Shown: positions 1 to 7,338, counted from the first letter of the stretch. The stretch is DNA of 16,985 bases from an uncultured Actinomycetes bacterium (GCA_937888775.1 CALAQT010000532.1:1-16985), one strand, 5' to 3'. Numbers and translations: made by a program. Notes: a model not told the origin generated them from the letters alone.

Positions 1-123
1 AGAGAGGGCCGGCAAATCATCGATCAGCGCGTTCTGACCGAGACCGGGAAGCCGCGGCCCGCGGCGCTAGCCCGTCACTTGCGCGTTGCGGCCGACGCGC
101 GGCACCCCGGACAGTCCCCGTAG
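1..123 (+). CDS. C-terminal tail of an unrecognised protein (partial)
   Basis: An open frame enters from the left edge and ends at TAG 121-123, giving about 40 residues. The stretch IIDQRVLTETGKPRPAAL (from about residue 6) followed by ARHLRV looks like a helix-rich, basic segment such as those at the end of HTH-containing or replication-type proteins, but I do not recognise a family. The start lies outside the window. It could be chance open frame in GC-rich DNA, although the residue mix is protein-like. Confidence is low. Confidence 0.3.
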   Translation, partial: REGRQIIDQRVLTETGKPRPAALARHLRVAADARHPGQSP

Positions 124-576
124 GGCAGAGCCTTCAGCTATCCAGCGCGGATAGAGCTCAAGCCGGTCCCCGACAGCCCGGGGCCATGACAACTCAATAG
201 TTCCTGGGTCATGACCGTCTCACACGACGGTGGCAAAGAGGGGGAAGATTCGTTACGCCAGCGGCCGCGTCCGCGGTTGCCTGCGATCAGAGGAGGCACC
301 GTTTCGGTGCGCTTGTGACCCAGGCGGCCGGTCGGCCCGCGTCCACGCACGTGGACGAGACGGATGAGCGACTGACCGCTGGAAGTCGGCGATCAATGCT
401 GTTGTCCCACGCGTCGAGTGTCTCGACCGGCGTAGCGCCCAGCACGTCGGACCCGGCAGGGTCTTCTCTGGGGCCGAGAGCAGCATGTTCAGGTCAGCGG
501 AGAGCGCCGCAGCTCGGTCACGCCGGGAACCTATTCCGCCGTGACTGAAGACCCTGCCCCCTCCGTAGTTGAACTG
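124..576. other. Gene-poor stretch
   Basis: About 450 bases between the left-edge frame and the terminator of the DUF892 gene. Short frames on both strands have no recognisable domain and none has a convincing ribosome binding site. The only structure I see is a small inverted repeat at 341-356. This may be old decayed sequence. Confidence 0.4.
341..356. repeat. Short inverted repeat GTCCACG-CA-CGTGGAC
   Basis: Two perfect 7-base arms are separated by 2 bases inside the otherwise gene-poor left end. It has the size and symmetry of an operator for a dimeric regulator, but no intact gene starts next to it, so it may be chance in GC-rich DNA. Confidence 0.25.
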
Positions 577-609
577 GGGTGCTCCAGAGAGGCGGCCGCT
601 GGAGCACCC
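577..609 (-). terminator. Stem-loop terminator of the DUF892 gene
   Basis: GGGTGCTCCA (577-586) and TGGAGCACCC (600-609) form a perfect 10-bp stem with a 13-base loop. It lies 13 bases beyond the stop of the minus-strand DUF892 gene. No T run follows, as is common for actinobacterial hairpin terminators. Its position and perfect stem support a transcription-ending role. Confidence 0.65.
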
Positions 610-621
610 ACCCGACCCCGG

Positions 622-1581
622 CTAGTTGCTCGTGTGACGGTCCGCGGCGTCGACGACCCCCGCACGGTCCTTGTGGTCGCGCTCGTAGGAGCGCACCTTG
701 TGGGCGGTGTCAGCGTCGCCGTCTGCCAGCGCGGTGGTGATCGCGTCGACGTTTTGCTCGTCATAGCCCGGCCAGGGCTCGTCGCCCGTCAGCTTGGCGA
801 TCCTGTCGGTGATCGTCCAGCGGTTCTCGTGCTTGGCCTCGTAGGCGCCGATCATCCGCAGCTCGCGCTGGCTGAAGCCCTTGAGCCTGGCGGCGATGTC
901 GTGCGCGGTTTGCTTGTCGTAGTCGGCGATCGGCAGGTCCTGGGCGGTCGCCACAGCGCCGGTCAGGGCGCCTGCGGCGGCTGCGACTCCGGGGATCTCG
1001 CGTTCGGCGGCGTCGCGGACGGCGTCGGCGGCACCCGTGGCGGTGACGTCGTAGGAAGGCTTGCCCTTGACGTCGGCATCGACGACGGCCTCGGTCAGCT
1101 TGGGTATCTCGCGCAGGATGCGCTGCAGCATCTTCTCCTCCTCGGCGAGAATCGACGCGGCCAACATGGCGGTCTCGTCATCGCCGACAGAGCGCGCGAG
1201 CCGCTCGGTCGCCGTGTACGTGGCGATCTCGAGCGCCTCAGCGGCGCAGGCGTCCTTGGCGTTCTTGAGCACCTTCTGCTCGCGGCCGGAGCCGCGGAGG
1301 AGATCCAATGGCGTCTTGTAGAGGGCGACGGTCTGCCCAATGACGTTCTCCCAGAAGCCGACGACGGCCATGAGCGGGTTAGAGCCCTGGCCGAGTGCCT
1401 CCAGGCGGCCACCGACACGAGCGGCGTGCTCACGCGTCTCGCTGAGGTGCGCCTCCAGACCTGAGCGGTAGGACCCACGAGGGGTAACGGCAATCTGCGA
1501 CTGGAGAACGCGAACGAGGGCGTCCTCGCTGGCCCGCGCCTCGTTGAGGTACTGCACGACCTTCTGCTGTGAAGCGTTCAT
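622..1581 (-). CDS. DUF892 ferritin-like protein with C-terminal tandem repeat
   Basis: The 319-residue protein starts at ATG 1581 behind a good GGAGGT site. Residues 1-165 look like the DUF892 (YciE/YciF) four-helix ferritin-like fold, with acidic/His segments SED (18-20), ETREH (48-52), AEALEIATYTATE (114-126) and AEEEKM (146-151) that would supply metal ligands. A Gly/Ala-rich linker (about 180-212) leads to two similar copies of a roughly 50-residue unit: 216-266 (LPIADYDK ... YEAKHENR) and 269-315 (WPGYDEQ ... YERDHKDR). DUF892 proteins are linked to stress responses, but their reaction is not settled. The usual DUF892 length is about 160-190 residues, so the C-terminal half is an extension. 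It is monocistronic, with a candidate promoter upstream and a hairpin downstream. The family call is firm; metal binding is inferred. Confidence 0.9.
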   Translation of the reverse strand: MNASQQKVVQYLNEARASEDALVRVLQSQIAVTPRGSYRSGLEAHLSETREHAARVGGRLEALGQGSNPLMAVVGFWENVIGQTVALYKTPLDLLRGSGREQKVLKNAKDACAAEALEIATYTATERLARSVGDDETAMLAASILAEEEKMLQRILREIPKLTEAVVDADVKGKPSYDVTATGAADAVRDAAEREIPGVAAAAGALTGAVATAQDLPIADYDKQTAHDIAARLKGFSQRELRMIGAYEAKHENRWTITDRIAKLTGDEPWPGYDEQNVDAITTALADGDADTAHKVRSYERDHKDRAGVVDAADRHTSN

Positions 1582-1633
1582 ATGACCTCCGATCGAAGAG
1601 AAGGATCCGGGAGCAGCGAATGGGAGCCCGAGA

Positions 1634-1663
1634 AGAATATGATGCGCTGGCTGAGAACTCCAA
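1634..1663 (-). promoter_or_regulatory. Candidate promoter of the DUF892 gene
   Basis: Read on the minus strand, TTGGAG (1658-1663) and TATTCT (1634-1639) are separated by 18 bases and lie about 53 bases upstream of the ATG at 1581. Both resemble vegetative -35/-10 hexamers and sit in a locally AT-richer patch. This is seen by eye only. Confidence 0.4.
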
Positions 1664-1850
1664 AAGCCGGGCGCGCCGGGACGATATAGCCGTGTCTCGG
1701 TGCTAACTGAAGACTGCAGAGCCGTCTACGTGCTGACTCCTTCCCGCGGAGAAAGTGGCCGTGGTTGAGGGGTCGTTCCGTCCGGTTTGATCACCCAGAA
1801 TTCCTGCCAGTGAGCGATGAGCGGGTTTCTGGTCGAAAGGAAAACCAACG

Positions 1851-1985
1851 TTGCAGAACAACACGACGACACCGCCAACGCGCACGTCCAACGGCCACGG
1901 GCCGTTGCCAACGCGGGCGAGGCCGAGCGGGGAGGTGGTCGAGCGTGGTCCGCGATCGCGCCGCTTGCGGCGAGGCAAAGCTTGA
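1851..1985 (+). CDS. Possible 44-residue basic small protein upstream of the PhaC-like gene
   Basis: A TTG codon at 1851 follows an AAAGGA-like site at 1837-1842. It opens a 44-codon frame that starts MQNNTTTPPTRTSNGHG and ends SRRLRRGKA before TGA 1983-1985. It stops 19 bases before the GTG start of the PhaC-like gene, so the two could be co-transcribed. The product is Thr/Pro-rich at the start and basic at the end. I do not recognise a family, overlapping frames are also open here, and it may be spurious. Confidence 0.25.
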   Translation: MQNNTTTPPTRTSNGHGPLPTRARPSGEVVERGPRSRRLRRGKA

Positions 1986-2004
1986 CCACGAGGGAGATGG
2001 TCAT

Positions 2005-3174
2005 GTGGATGGCTTCGGTCTCGGACCGTTCGGGATCGTCGACTACGACGGCCCGGAGACGATCCGCATGAGGAAGTACGCCACGGGTACACATGTACTG
2101 CTGGAGGAGATCGGGGTCGAGACAGGAGCTACGCCTAGAGAGGTGGTCTGGACCAAGAACAAGGCCCGTCTCTACCGCTACCGGTGCGCAGAAGGCGGTG
2201 GCGGCAAGAGACGAGCGGTCCCGATACTCCTGATCTACGGGTTCGTACTCAAGCCGTACATCCTGGACCTGGTACCTGGTAACAGCCTGGTGGAGTACCT
2301 GGTGGAGGAGGGCTTCGACGTCTACCTGCTCGATTTCGGGATCTCCGGCCCCGCGGACGCGGGGTTGTCGCTTGAGGACCTGGTCCTGGACTACATACCC
2401 GGCGCGGCCCACGAGGTTCTCGAAACCTCTGGCGCTGCCGAGATCAGCCTCTTCGGACAGTCCCAGGGCGGCACGCTATCCGCCATGTACGCCTCCCTGT
2501 TTCCCGACGGCCCCCTCAAGAACCTCGTCCTGCTCTCCGCGCCCACGGAGTTCGCCCCGCGAAACCCTGGTCCGTTCGGACTCTGGACGCTCGCGAGCCG
2601 CAACAGCGGAGCGTTCTTCGATCCGGCGATAGTACCGCGGTTTTTGGGCAACTTGCCGACGGACTTTGCCAGCCAGGTCCTCAACTTGGCGGCCTCTTTG
2701 CAGGCCACCGGAGTCAGCGTGGCCGCCCGGCCCTTCGGCCGCGGCTGCAGTGTCTACGATGCGGCATTACGAGAGGCACGGAGGTTGGCCGAGCGGGACG
2801 TCTCCATGCGTTCGTGGCTGGCGGCGAGCAAGTGGGTCGACGACGCAGCACCCTTCCCGGGCGAGATCTTCCGAAAGTGGGTGGGGGATTTCTACCAGCG
2901 CGACGAGCTCGTCAAGGGGCGGGTGGAGCTCCGCGGGAGCAGGGTGAACCTCTCCAACATCCGGTGCGCCGTGCTCAACGTTTCGGGCAAGTGGGACTAC
3001 GTCGTCCCGCCCTCCCAGACCAAGGCCACGACGGCTCTCGCCTACGGCCCGGATCAGGAATCCGTGTCTCTCGACGCCGGGCACGTTGGCATGCTCGTCG
3101 GGCCGGCGGCCGCGGGCAGCCTCTGGCCCCGCGTCCGGGAGTGGCTCGCGCCTCGCTCGGGCCAAGTAGGATGA
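2005..3174 (+). CDS. PhaC-like (class III PHA synthase fold) alpha/beta enzyme with Ser nucleophile
   Basis: I chose GTG 2005 because AGGGAG (1991-1996) sits 8 bases upstream and the family homology begins soon after; a longer in-frame start (TTG 1765) lacks support. This gives 389 residues, close to the 350-360 of class III PhaC. The core is PhaC-like: YGFVLKPYILDL (78-89), the nucleophile elbow LFGQSQGG (149-156), SGKWDYVVPPSQ (327-338) and AGHVGMLVG (358-366). The triad is therefore Ser153, Asp331 and His360. Polymerising PhaC enzymes use Cys in a G-x-C-x-G-G box; here the codon is TCC (Ser), as in lipases and hydrolases. The protein may thus be an esterase, depolymerase or acyltransferase rather than a polymer synthase. 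No phaE, phaA or phaB lies nearby. The fold is clear, the substrate unknown. Confidence 0.8.
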   Translation: MDGFGLGPFGIVDYDGPETIRMRKYATGTHVLLEEIGVETGATPREVVWTKNKARLYRYRCAEGGGGKRRAVPILLIYGFVLKPYILDLVPGNSLVEYLVEEGFDVYLLDFGISGPADAGLSLEDLVLDYIPGAAHEVLETSGAAEISLFGQSQGGTLSAMYASLFPDGPLKNLVLLSAPTEFAPRNPGPFGLWTLASRNSGAFFDPAIVPRFLGNLPTDFASQVLNLAASLQATGVSVAARPFGRGCSVYDAALREARRLAERDVSMRSWLAASKWVDDAAPFPGEIFRKWVGDFYQRDELVKGRVELRGSRVNLSNIRCAVLNVSGKWDYVVPPSQTKATTALAYGPDQESVSLDAGHVGMLVGPAAAGSLWPRVREWLAPRSGQVG

Positions 3175-3184
3175 CGGGGAGCGC

Positions 3185-3418
3185 GGACACCCTCCAGCCC
3201 TAAAGCGTCCGCCAAGGCGTAGAGGTCACCGGAGAAGTCCTCAAGGCCCCAGGTAGCGTCCAATGGCTTCGTCTCCGAGCCGCCGAACACCCTCAGGTCG
3301 GGGGCGAGTCCCCAGTAGGCAGCTTCGCTGAGCAGCGCCGCCACCGTCTCCTCGAAGAAGCGCGAGGAGGAGACGTTGCCGTAGACAAGAAGACCGGCTT
3401 CCCCCTTCGGTGCCGCCG
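3185..3418 (-). pseudogene. Internal fragment of an alpha/beta-hydrolase
   Basis: About 75 codons in one minus-strand frame read PKGEAGLLVYGNVSSSRFFE, then WGLAPDLRVFGGSETKPLD, then ATWGLEDFSGDLYALADALG. This is the beginning of the classic alpha/beta-hydrolase core (the HGN oxyanion strand, here YGN, and the APDLRGFG segment). A stop lies immediately upstream (about 3419-3421) and homology ceases near 3185, before the nucleophile elbow, so neither start nor catalytic Ser is present. It is a remnant wedged between the PhaC-like gene and the Tn3 remnant. Confidence 0.7.
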
Positions 3419-3468
3419 GTCAGCAAGCGCGTTCTGGGGCGGCGAGAAGTTTCGTTCGGAAACCGGGT

Positions 3469-4560
3469 TTAGGCGGCGGAGGCGTCTTCTTGGGTGTTGA
3501 GCGAGCGGTAGGTGCCGCAGTCGTGTAGTGGCGCCGGGAGGAGGACGCGGTAGCGGCCGGCGAGGGTGGTGTGGTCGCTGCCCAGCGGGCTGAGTCGCTC
3601 GATGCCGGTCGTGGCGGCGATGTGATCGAGGGCGCGTTGGATGTAGATCGTGTTGTAAACGACGATCAGGCCGAGCGTGCCGAGCTGCTCTTCTTGACCT
3701 TCGCGGTAGGGCTGGCGCAGCTCGCCGCGGCGGCCGTGGCAGACGTCGCGGGACAGACCGTGGCGGCCTTCGCCGCGGTTAAGGTGCACGAGGATGCGCC
3801 GGCGGAAGCGCTCGTCGTTGCAGTGATCCAGGAGGTGGATCGTTTTCGGGGCTCTTCCGATGTGCTGCAGCGCCCGGGCGAGCGTCGCTAGATGGCGCGT
3901 TTGGCTGCGCAGCGCGCGAACAAGCTGGCTGAGGTGGTGTGACGCTGGAGCAGGCTGCCGGCGATCCGGAGCACGTCGTCGCCGTGCTCGCGGATCAGCC
4001 GCGTGCTGGTCTGGTGGCGTGCGAGTTGGTTCAGCGGCCCGTGGTCAGCCGGCGTTCAGGCGCCAGAGGGTGGCGGCCCCGGGGTCGGCGAGGCGGGGAG
4101 AGTATTGGTCGCCGAGCAGGCGGTAGAAGCGCGAACATGACGTCGGTGTAGCCGGCAGTGTCGGTCATGATCTCCGGTTGGCCCACGCTGGTTTGCGGGT
4201 CCAGCAGCGCATCGAGGGCGTAGGGCGCGTCGGGCTGGGTGCCGAGGACGATGATTGTGCGCAGCCCGGCGTAGTGATCGGCGGTCGCGCCGAGCGCAGT
4301 GATGCCGCGGCGCCGGTCGAAGTAGCGGCGGTTATAGCCGGCGTGGATCGTGCGCCGGGGAACGACGAACCGCAGCCCGTCGATTGAGGCGACCTCACCG
4401 CCGCCCCAGCGTTCGGCGAGAGGCAGCTTGGCGTGGTAGTTGACAGCCGATCGAGCGCTGCGGCGAGCGTGTCGGCTCGCAGGTACCGCTGCGCGACATA
4501 GCGCAGGCGTGATTCGCGCAGCGCCGGCGGGTGGAGCCGACGCAACGATCCGGTCGGGCG
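3469..4560 (-). pseudogene. Frameshifted Tn3-family transposase (C-terminal half)
   Basis: Pieces in different minus-strand frames align in order with the catalytic half of Tn3-family TnpA: ESRLRYVAQRYLRADTLAAA (near 4520), EVASIDGLRFVVPRRTIHAG (near 4380), the Asp-bearing EIMTDTAGYTDVMF (4130-4165), RILVHLNRGEGRHGLSRD (near 3790), then GRRGELRQPYREGQEEQLG and LSPLGSDHTTLAGRYRVLLP before the stop at 3469. The full protein is about 1000 residues; the N-terminal half is missing and at least three frame breaks interrupt the rest. Catalytic Asp and Glu motifs are still legible, so decay may be fairly recent. A G-run near 3436 could be a worn terminal repeat, but I could not match a partner. It cannot encode a working transposase. 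Confidence 0.85.
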
Positions 4561-4639
4561 TCGCCGGCGGGATCGCCGGCCGTCAGCGCTTGTCGTCGAT
4601 CTCTTGGCCGCGCTTTTGAAGGAAGCTGCCGAGCGCGCC

Positions 4640-4955
4640 GGCGAGCGTCGCGATCACGGAGATCGCTTAGCTGACAACCGGTTGAGCAGCACGAACGGAT
4701 AAGCGTAAGACCCGCGTGCTGAGTTCGCACCCGTTCGCCGGTCCCCGGATCTGTGCCTGTCGTTCACGCCCGCCCCGACCGTCACGCGCCCGCTCCTTAC
4801 CCAGGCGTCCCACTTGGACGATGGTCACTGCGTGCCTCGCCGTGGGCACTTCCTCGAGACGGTATCGTCGGCTGGAGCGCACCGGCCAGTGCGGGTCGGG
4901 CGTCTCCAGCCGTCGATCGGAACGTGGGTGGAGCAGATGCCTTTACAACGGAGAC
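4640..4955. other. Gene-poor stretch between the Tn3 remnant and the PRC-barrel gene
   Basis: No frame on either strand shows a recognisable domain or ribosome binding site. It contains the stem-loop at 4870-4911. Part of it may be the missing upstream portion of the Tn3 element, too decayed to read. Confidence 0.4.
4870..4911 (-). terminator. Stem-loop downstream of the STAS-STAS-PRC operon
   Basis: GGCTGGAG (4870-4877) pairs with CTCCAGCC (4904-4911), and an inner CGCAC/GTGCG stem (4878-4882 with 4889-4893) can form within it. It lies about 45 bases past the stop of the PRC-barrel gene on the minus strand, so it may end that transcript. No T run follows. Confidence 0.4.
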
Positions 4956-5324
4956 TTACTTCCGGTAGCCGCGACCCCCTTGTGAGTAGTAGACACCAAG
5001 CTCGTCGCGATACGTCTGCTCGTGGTGATGGCCTTCGACGAGCTCGGGAGCGTTCTTGATCTGTTCCTTGGTCCGGTTGACGTGAACTACTTCGTCTTCG
5101 CTGTTTATCCGATCGACCACCCCGGCGGGCAGCAGGACCCTCTTACCGAAGATCCATGGTCCGGTGTCAACGATCAACCACATGGCGCCGGCCTCGTTGT
5201 TGGCGGTGTCGACCTTGCCGATACTTCCATCTACGGCTTCGATCGACCAACCGGTCAAATCTCGACCGGCGGCAGCCTCATCCGGATACCCCCACAACTC
5301 TGGCTGAACGGTACTCACAACCAT
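4956..5324 (-). CDS. PRC-barrel domain protein
   Basis: The 122-residue product starts at ATG 5324 (a GTG one codon earlier is also in frame) behind GAAGGGAAGG. Residues about 20-90 form a PRC-barrel: GRDLTGWSIEAVDGSIGKVD, then MWLIVDTGPWIFGKRVLLP and EDEVVHVNRTKEQIKNAPE. PRC-barrels are small beta-barrels found in photosynthetic reaction-centre H subunits and RimM, and in many stress-type actinobacterial proteins. The His/Tyr-rich tail (EGHHHEQTYRDELGVYY) is typical of the stand-alone form. It is the last gene of a three-gene operon; its start lies 10 bases past the stop of the second STAS gene. Its molecular role is unknown. Confidence 0.85.
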   Translation of the reverse strand: MVVSTVQPELWGYPDEAAAGRDLTGWSIEAVDGSIGKVDTANNEAGAMWLIVDTGPWIFGKRVLLPAGVVDRINSEDEVVHVNRTKEQIKNAPELVEGHHHEQTYRDELGVYYSQGGRGYRK

Positions 5325-5334
5325 CACCTTCCCT

Positions 5335-5715
5335 TCACTTGTTGGACGTTGAAGGATTCAATGGCGGTGCGCCTCGTGGCGTCGCCACAGCGGCTGGCCT
5401 GGCGGCGCTCACGCTCTGGTGCAGCTCTACCCCATCGATCGCGCACAGTTCGAGCACGCGATGCAAGCGTGGCGACCCCCCGACGATCGCGAGCGTCGCG
5501 CCGCGACGCGTCAGCCAGCGCAGCGCACCGCAGAGCAGGTCGATCGTCGCCCCGCCCAGCACCGTGACCGCGCTCAAGTCCACCACCACGCGGCGCTGGC
5601 CCGCGTCGAGCGCTTCGACGATCCGCCGCTGTAGCGCGATCACCGCCCCTGGGTCGATCTCGCCCTCCAGCACGATCGACGGGATCTCGGTGACCCAGGG
5701 CGACTCGAAGGTCAC
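5335..5715 (-). CDS. STAS-domain protein lacking the usual phosphoacceptor
   Basis: This 126-residue STAS (SpoIIAA/RsbV-like) protein starts at GTG 5715, overlapping the preceding STAS gene's stop by 4 bases (GTGA), so the two are translationally coupled. Visible elements are the first strands (IVLEGEIDPGAVIALQRRIV), VVVDLSAVTVLGGATIDLL (43-61), GATLAIVGGSPRLHRVLEL (72-90) and VELHQS. Anti-anti-sigma factors normally carry D-S/T-S/T-G after the third strand; here the position reads LGGAT (53-57), with no Ser at the regulatory site. It may be a constitutively binding partner or serve in a multiprotein STAS complex. The fold is confident; the regulatory reading is inference. Confidence 0.85.
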   Translation of the reverse strand: MTFESPWVTEIPSIVLEGEIDPGAVIALQRRIVEALDAGQRRVVVDLSAVTVLGGATIDLLCGALRWLTRRGATLAIVGGSPRLHRVLELCAIDGVELHQSVSAARPAAVATPRGAPPLNPSTSNK

Positions 5716-6116
5716 GGCTGCACCCCATCTAGGACGGGAGCCGACGGCGTCGCTGGTGGATGATCGACGAGCTCGAGTTGGCGGTCAAGGCCGACGAGCG
5801 CAAAGATCCGCTCGACTTGGACGGGGCCGCGCACGACGACGAGCCGGTCGCCGGCCTGGCGGGCAGAGCCGTTGGCGGCCACGGTCAGGTGCGCGCCACT
5901 TGAGTGCATGAACTCCAGCTCGCGTAAGTCGAGAATCACCAGCGCGGCGTCGGCCTGGGCGCATCCCAGCGCGTGGTCGAGCTGCGGCGCCGTCGCGATA
6001 TCCAGCTCGCCTGACACGCTCATGTGTACCGTGCTCGCGCAGTCAGAGCGCCGGCAAGAAAACCATGGCGGCCCCACAGCTGTCGCTCCGGGCACCGGGA
6101 CTGCTGTGTCGGGCAA
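5712..6116 (-). CDS. STAS-domain anti-anti-sigma factor
   Basis: The product has 134 residues, starting at TTG 6116 behind GGAG about 5 bases upstream. The STAS fold is clear: MSVSGELDIATAPQLDHAL (32-50), ALVILDLRELEFMHSSGAHL (58-77) and RLVVVRGPVQVERIFALVGL (91-110). In partner-switching, such proteins are phosphorylated by a GHKL-type kinase at the first Ser after Asp (DSSG) and reactivated by a SpoIIE-type phosphatase. Here the motif is HSSG (71-74): Ser72 is kept but Asp is replaced by His. It heads the STAS-STAS-PRC operon. No kinase gene is in the window, and the only phosphatase sequences are broken, so partners must be encoded elsewhere. Expression is likely from the candidate promoter at 6225-6252. 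Confidence 0.88.
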   Translation of the reverse strand: MPDTAVPVPGATAVGPPWFSCRRSDCASTVHMSVSGELDIATAPQLDHALGCAQADAALVILDLRELEFMHSSGAHLTVAANGSARQAGDRLVVVRGPVQVERIFALVGLDRQLELVDHPPATPSAPVLDGVQP

Positions 6117-6224
6117 GGTTTCTCCGTGGGTCGCGTCGTTAGCGAGACGAGAAGTCAGGTGATGTTGCCCAGGCCTCCGAATTTCAGGAGACTGGACCTC
6201 GTCACGAATGCCCTCCGAGCCCTA

Positions 6225-6252
6225 AGCATAACTCAGCGCGTCCCATTTGCAA
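6225..6252 (-). promoter_or_regulatory. Candidate promoter of the STAS-STAS-PRC operon
   Basis: On the minus strand TTGCAA (6247-6252) and TATGCT (6225-6230) are 16 bases apart in the most AT-rich part of this neighbourhood, about 109 bases upstream of the TTG start at 6116. They resemble vegetative hexamers. The leader would be about 100 bases. Seen by eye only. Confidence 0.4.
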
Positions 6253-6302
6253 CCCCTTTACTGCAACATTTCACGTACTGCCACACTGCGTGTCAGTTAG
6301 CG

Positions 6303-7338
6303 CTAATGGGGCCTGGTCGGAGCGAACACGACGATCGTCGCGTCGTCCTGTAGCGGATCGGCGGACGCGGCCGTGATCGCGTCCTCGAGCGCCCGAACGG
6401 TCCAGGCCGCGGCAGCGTCGAGAGCGTCCGCGATCACTCCGCAGACGCCGTCGAGTCCGAACGGCTCGCCGTCGTGCCGACGGCGCTCGAGCACCCCGTC
6501 GGAGAGCAACAGCAGACGCTCGCCGGGCTCCAGACGCCTCCCGTCGGTCGTGAACCGGCGCGCCGGTTCGCCGAGACCAAGCGCTGGATGCTCGGTGTAG
6601 TCGAGCTCGATCAGCTCGCCCTGCTCGGTGATCAGCAGGGGCGGCTGATGCCCGCAGGTGATCGAGCTGAACATCGATGACGGGCCGTGCCAGCGTCCCA
6701 GCAGGACGTTGACGAACGCGCCCTGCACGACGATCTCGAGCATCGTGTGGTGAATCGCCAGCGCGGCCGCCGTCGTCCCCTTGCCCATGCTGTCAGCCAC
6801 CCCGATCCAAGCGCCGTCGCTGTTCTCGACGTAATCAAACCAGTCACCACCGATCCCATAGCCCGGCAGCACGTTACCGGCCAGGATCCCGCGCGAAACC
6901 CGCGCGATCCGCGGCGGCAGCAGATTCTGCTGACTCTCCGACGCGGGGACTGGTCTCCTTGTGCCGCCGTGTCGTTTCAAACACGTCGGTGTAGACGTTC
7001 GCGAGCGCGAGCGCCGCTGCGGCCTGACGAGCCAACTGCGCCATCGGCGGCTCGCGCGCGTCGACGGCCAGCAGCACCCCGAGCGCCCGCCCGCGCAACA
7101 ACAGCGGGCCATCACGCTACCCGGCAGTTCGGCATCGATTAGCTCGCGCAGCTGCGGCAGCCCTCGCGCGGGAGCTCGGGGCCGATCGCCAACGGCCCCT
7201 CGAGCTCCGCCGGGAACTCCTCCGAGCCCGCCAGGCGCAACAGCCGCGTCCCATTGATGTCGACCAGATACAGCGCCACCGACCTCACCCCGACTAGGCG
7301 CTGCGCCTCAGAGACGATCTGATCGCCGAGCAGATGCG
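6303..7338 (-). pseudogene. Broken GAF-SpoIIE (PP2C) serine phosphatase
   Basis: Consecutive pieces in three minus-strand frames rebuild one protein: a GAF domain (IVSEAQRLVGVRSVALYLVD near 7310-7250, then GRALGVLLAVDAREPPMAQL near 7085), a linker ending DVFETTRRHKETSP, and a SpoIIE-type PP2C domain (QQNLLPPRIARVSRGILAG, GIGGDWFDYVENSDGAWIGV, LLLLSDGVLERRR, DDATIVVFAP) ending at the stop at 6303. The PP2C part is in one frame and keeps metal-binding Asp residues, but frame breaks near 7160, 7100 and 6955 separate it from the GAF domain. After GKGTTAAAL the usual 15-25 residues of helix appear to be missing before QGAFVNVLLGRWHGPSS. Family members dephosphorylate STAS antagonists, which fits the adjacent operon. 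The GAF start is lost at the junction near 7340. Confidence 0.8.
6645..6770. repeat. 126-bp direct repeat, copy 1 (inside the phosphatase remnant)
   Basis: This segment matches 8457-8582 in the same orientation, without gaps and with 7 mismatches by my count. It encodes the minus-strand stretch from AAALAIHHTMLE to SSITCGH of the SpoIIE-type domain. Confidence 0.85.

Noticed and set aside
541..1464. 307-codon plus-strand frame over the DUF892 gene
   Set aside because: It is the mirror of the DUF892 coding sequence, has no domain, and runs through the terminator hairpin.
1765..2004. Longer N-terminus (TTG 1765) for the PhaC-like protein
   Set aside because: The extra 80 residues are Arg-rich without homology, while GTG 2005 has a well-spaced AGGGAG and gives the family length.
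1726..2412. 228-codon minus-strand frame over the start of the PhaC-like gene
   Set aside because: Antisense to recognised PhaC-like coding sequence and without a family or ribosome site.
3436..3473. Possible Tn3 terminal inverted repeat
   Set aside because: Position and G-run are suggestive, but I found no matching copy at the other end, so I did not list it as a feature.
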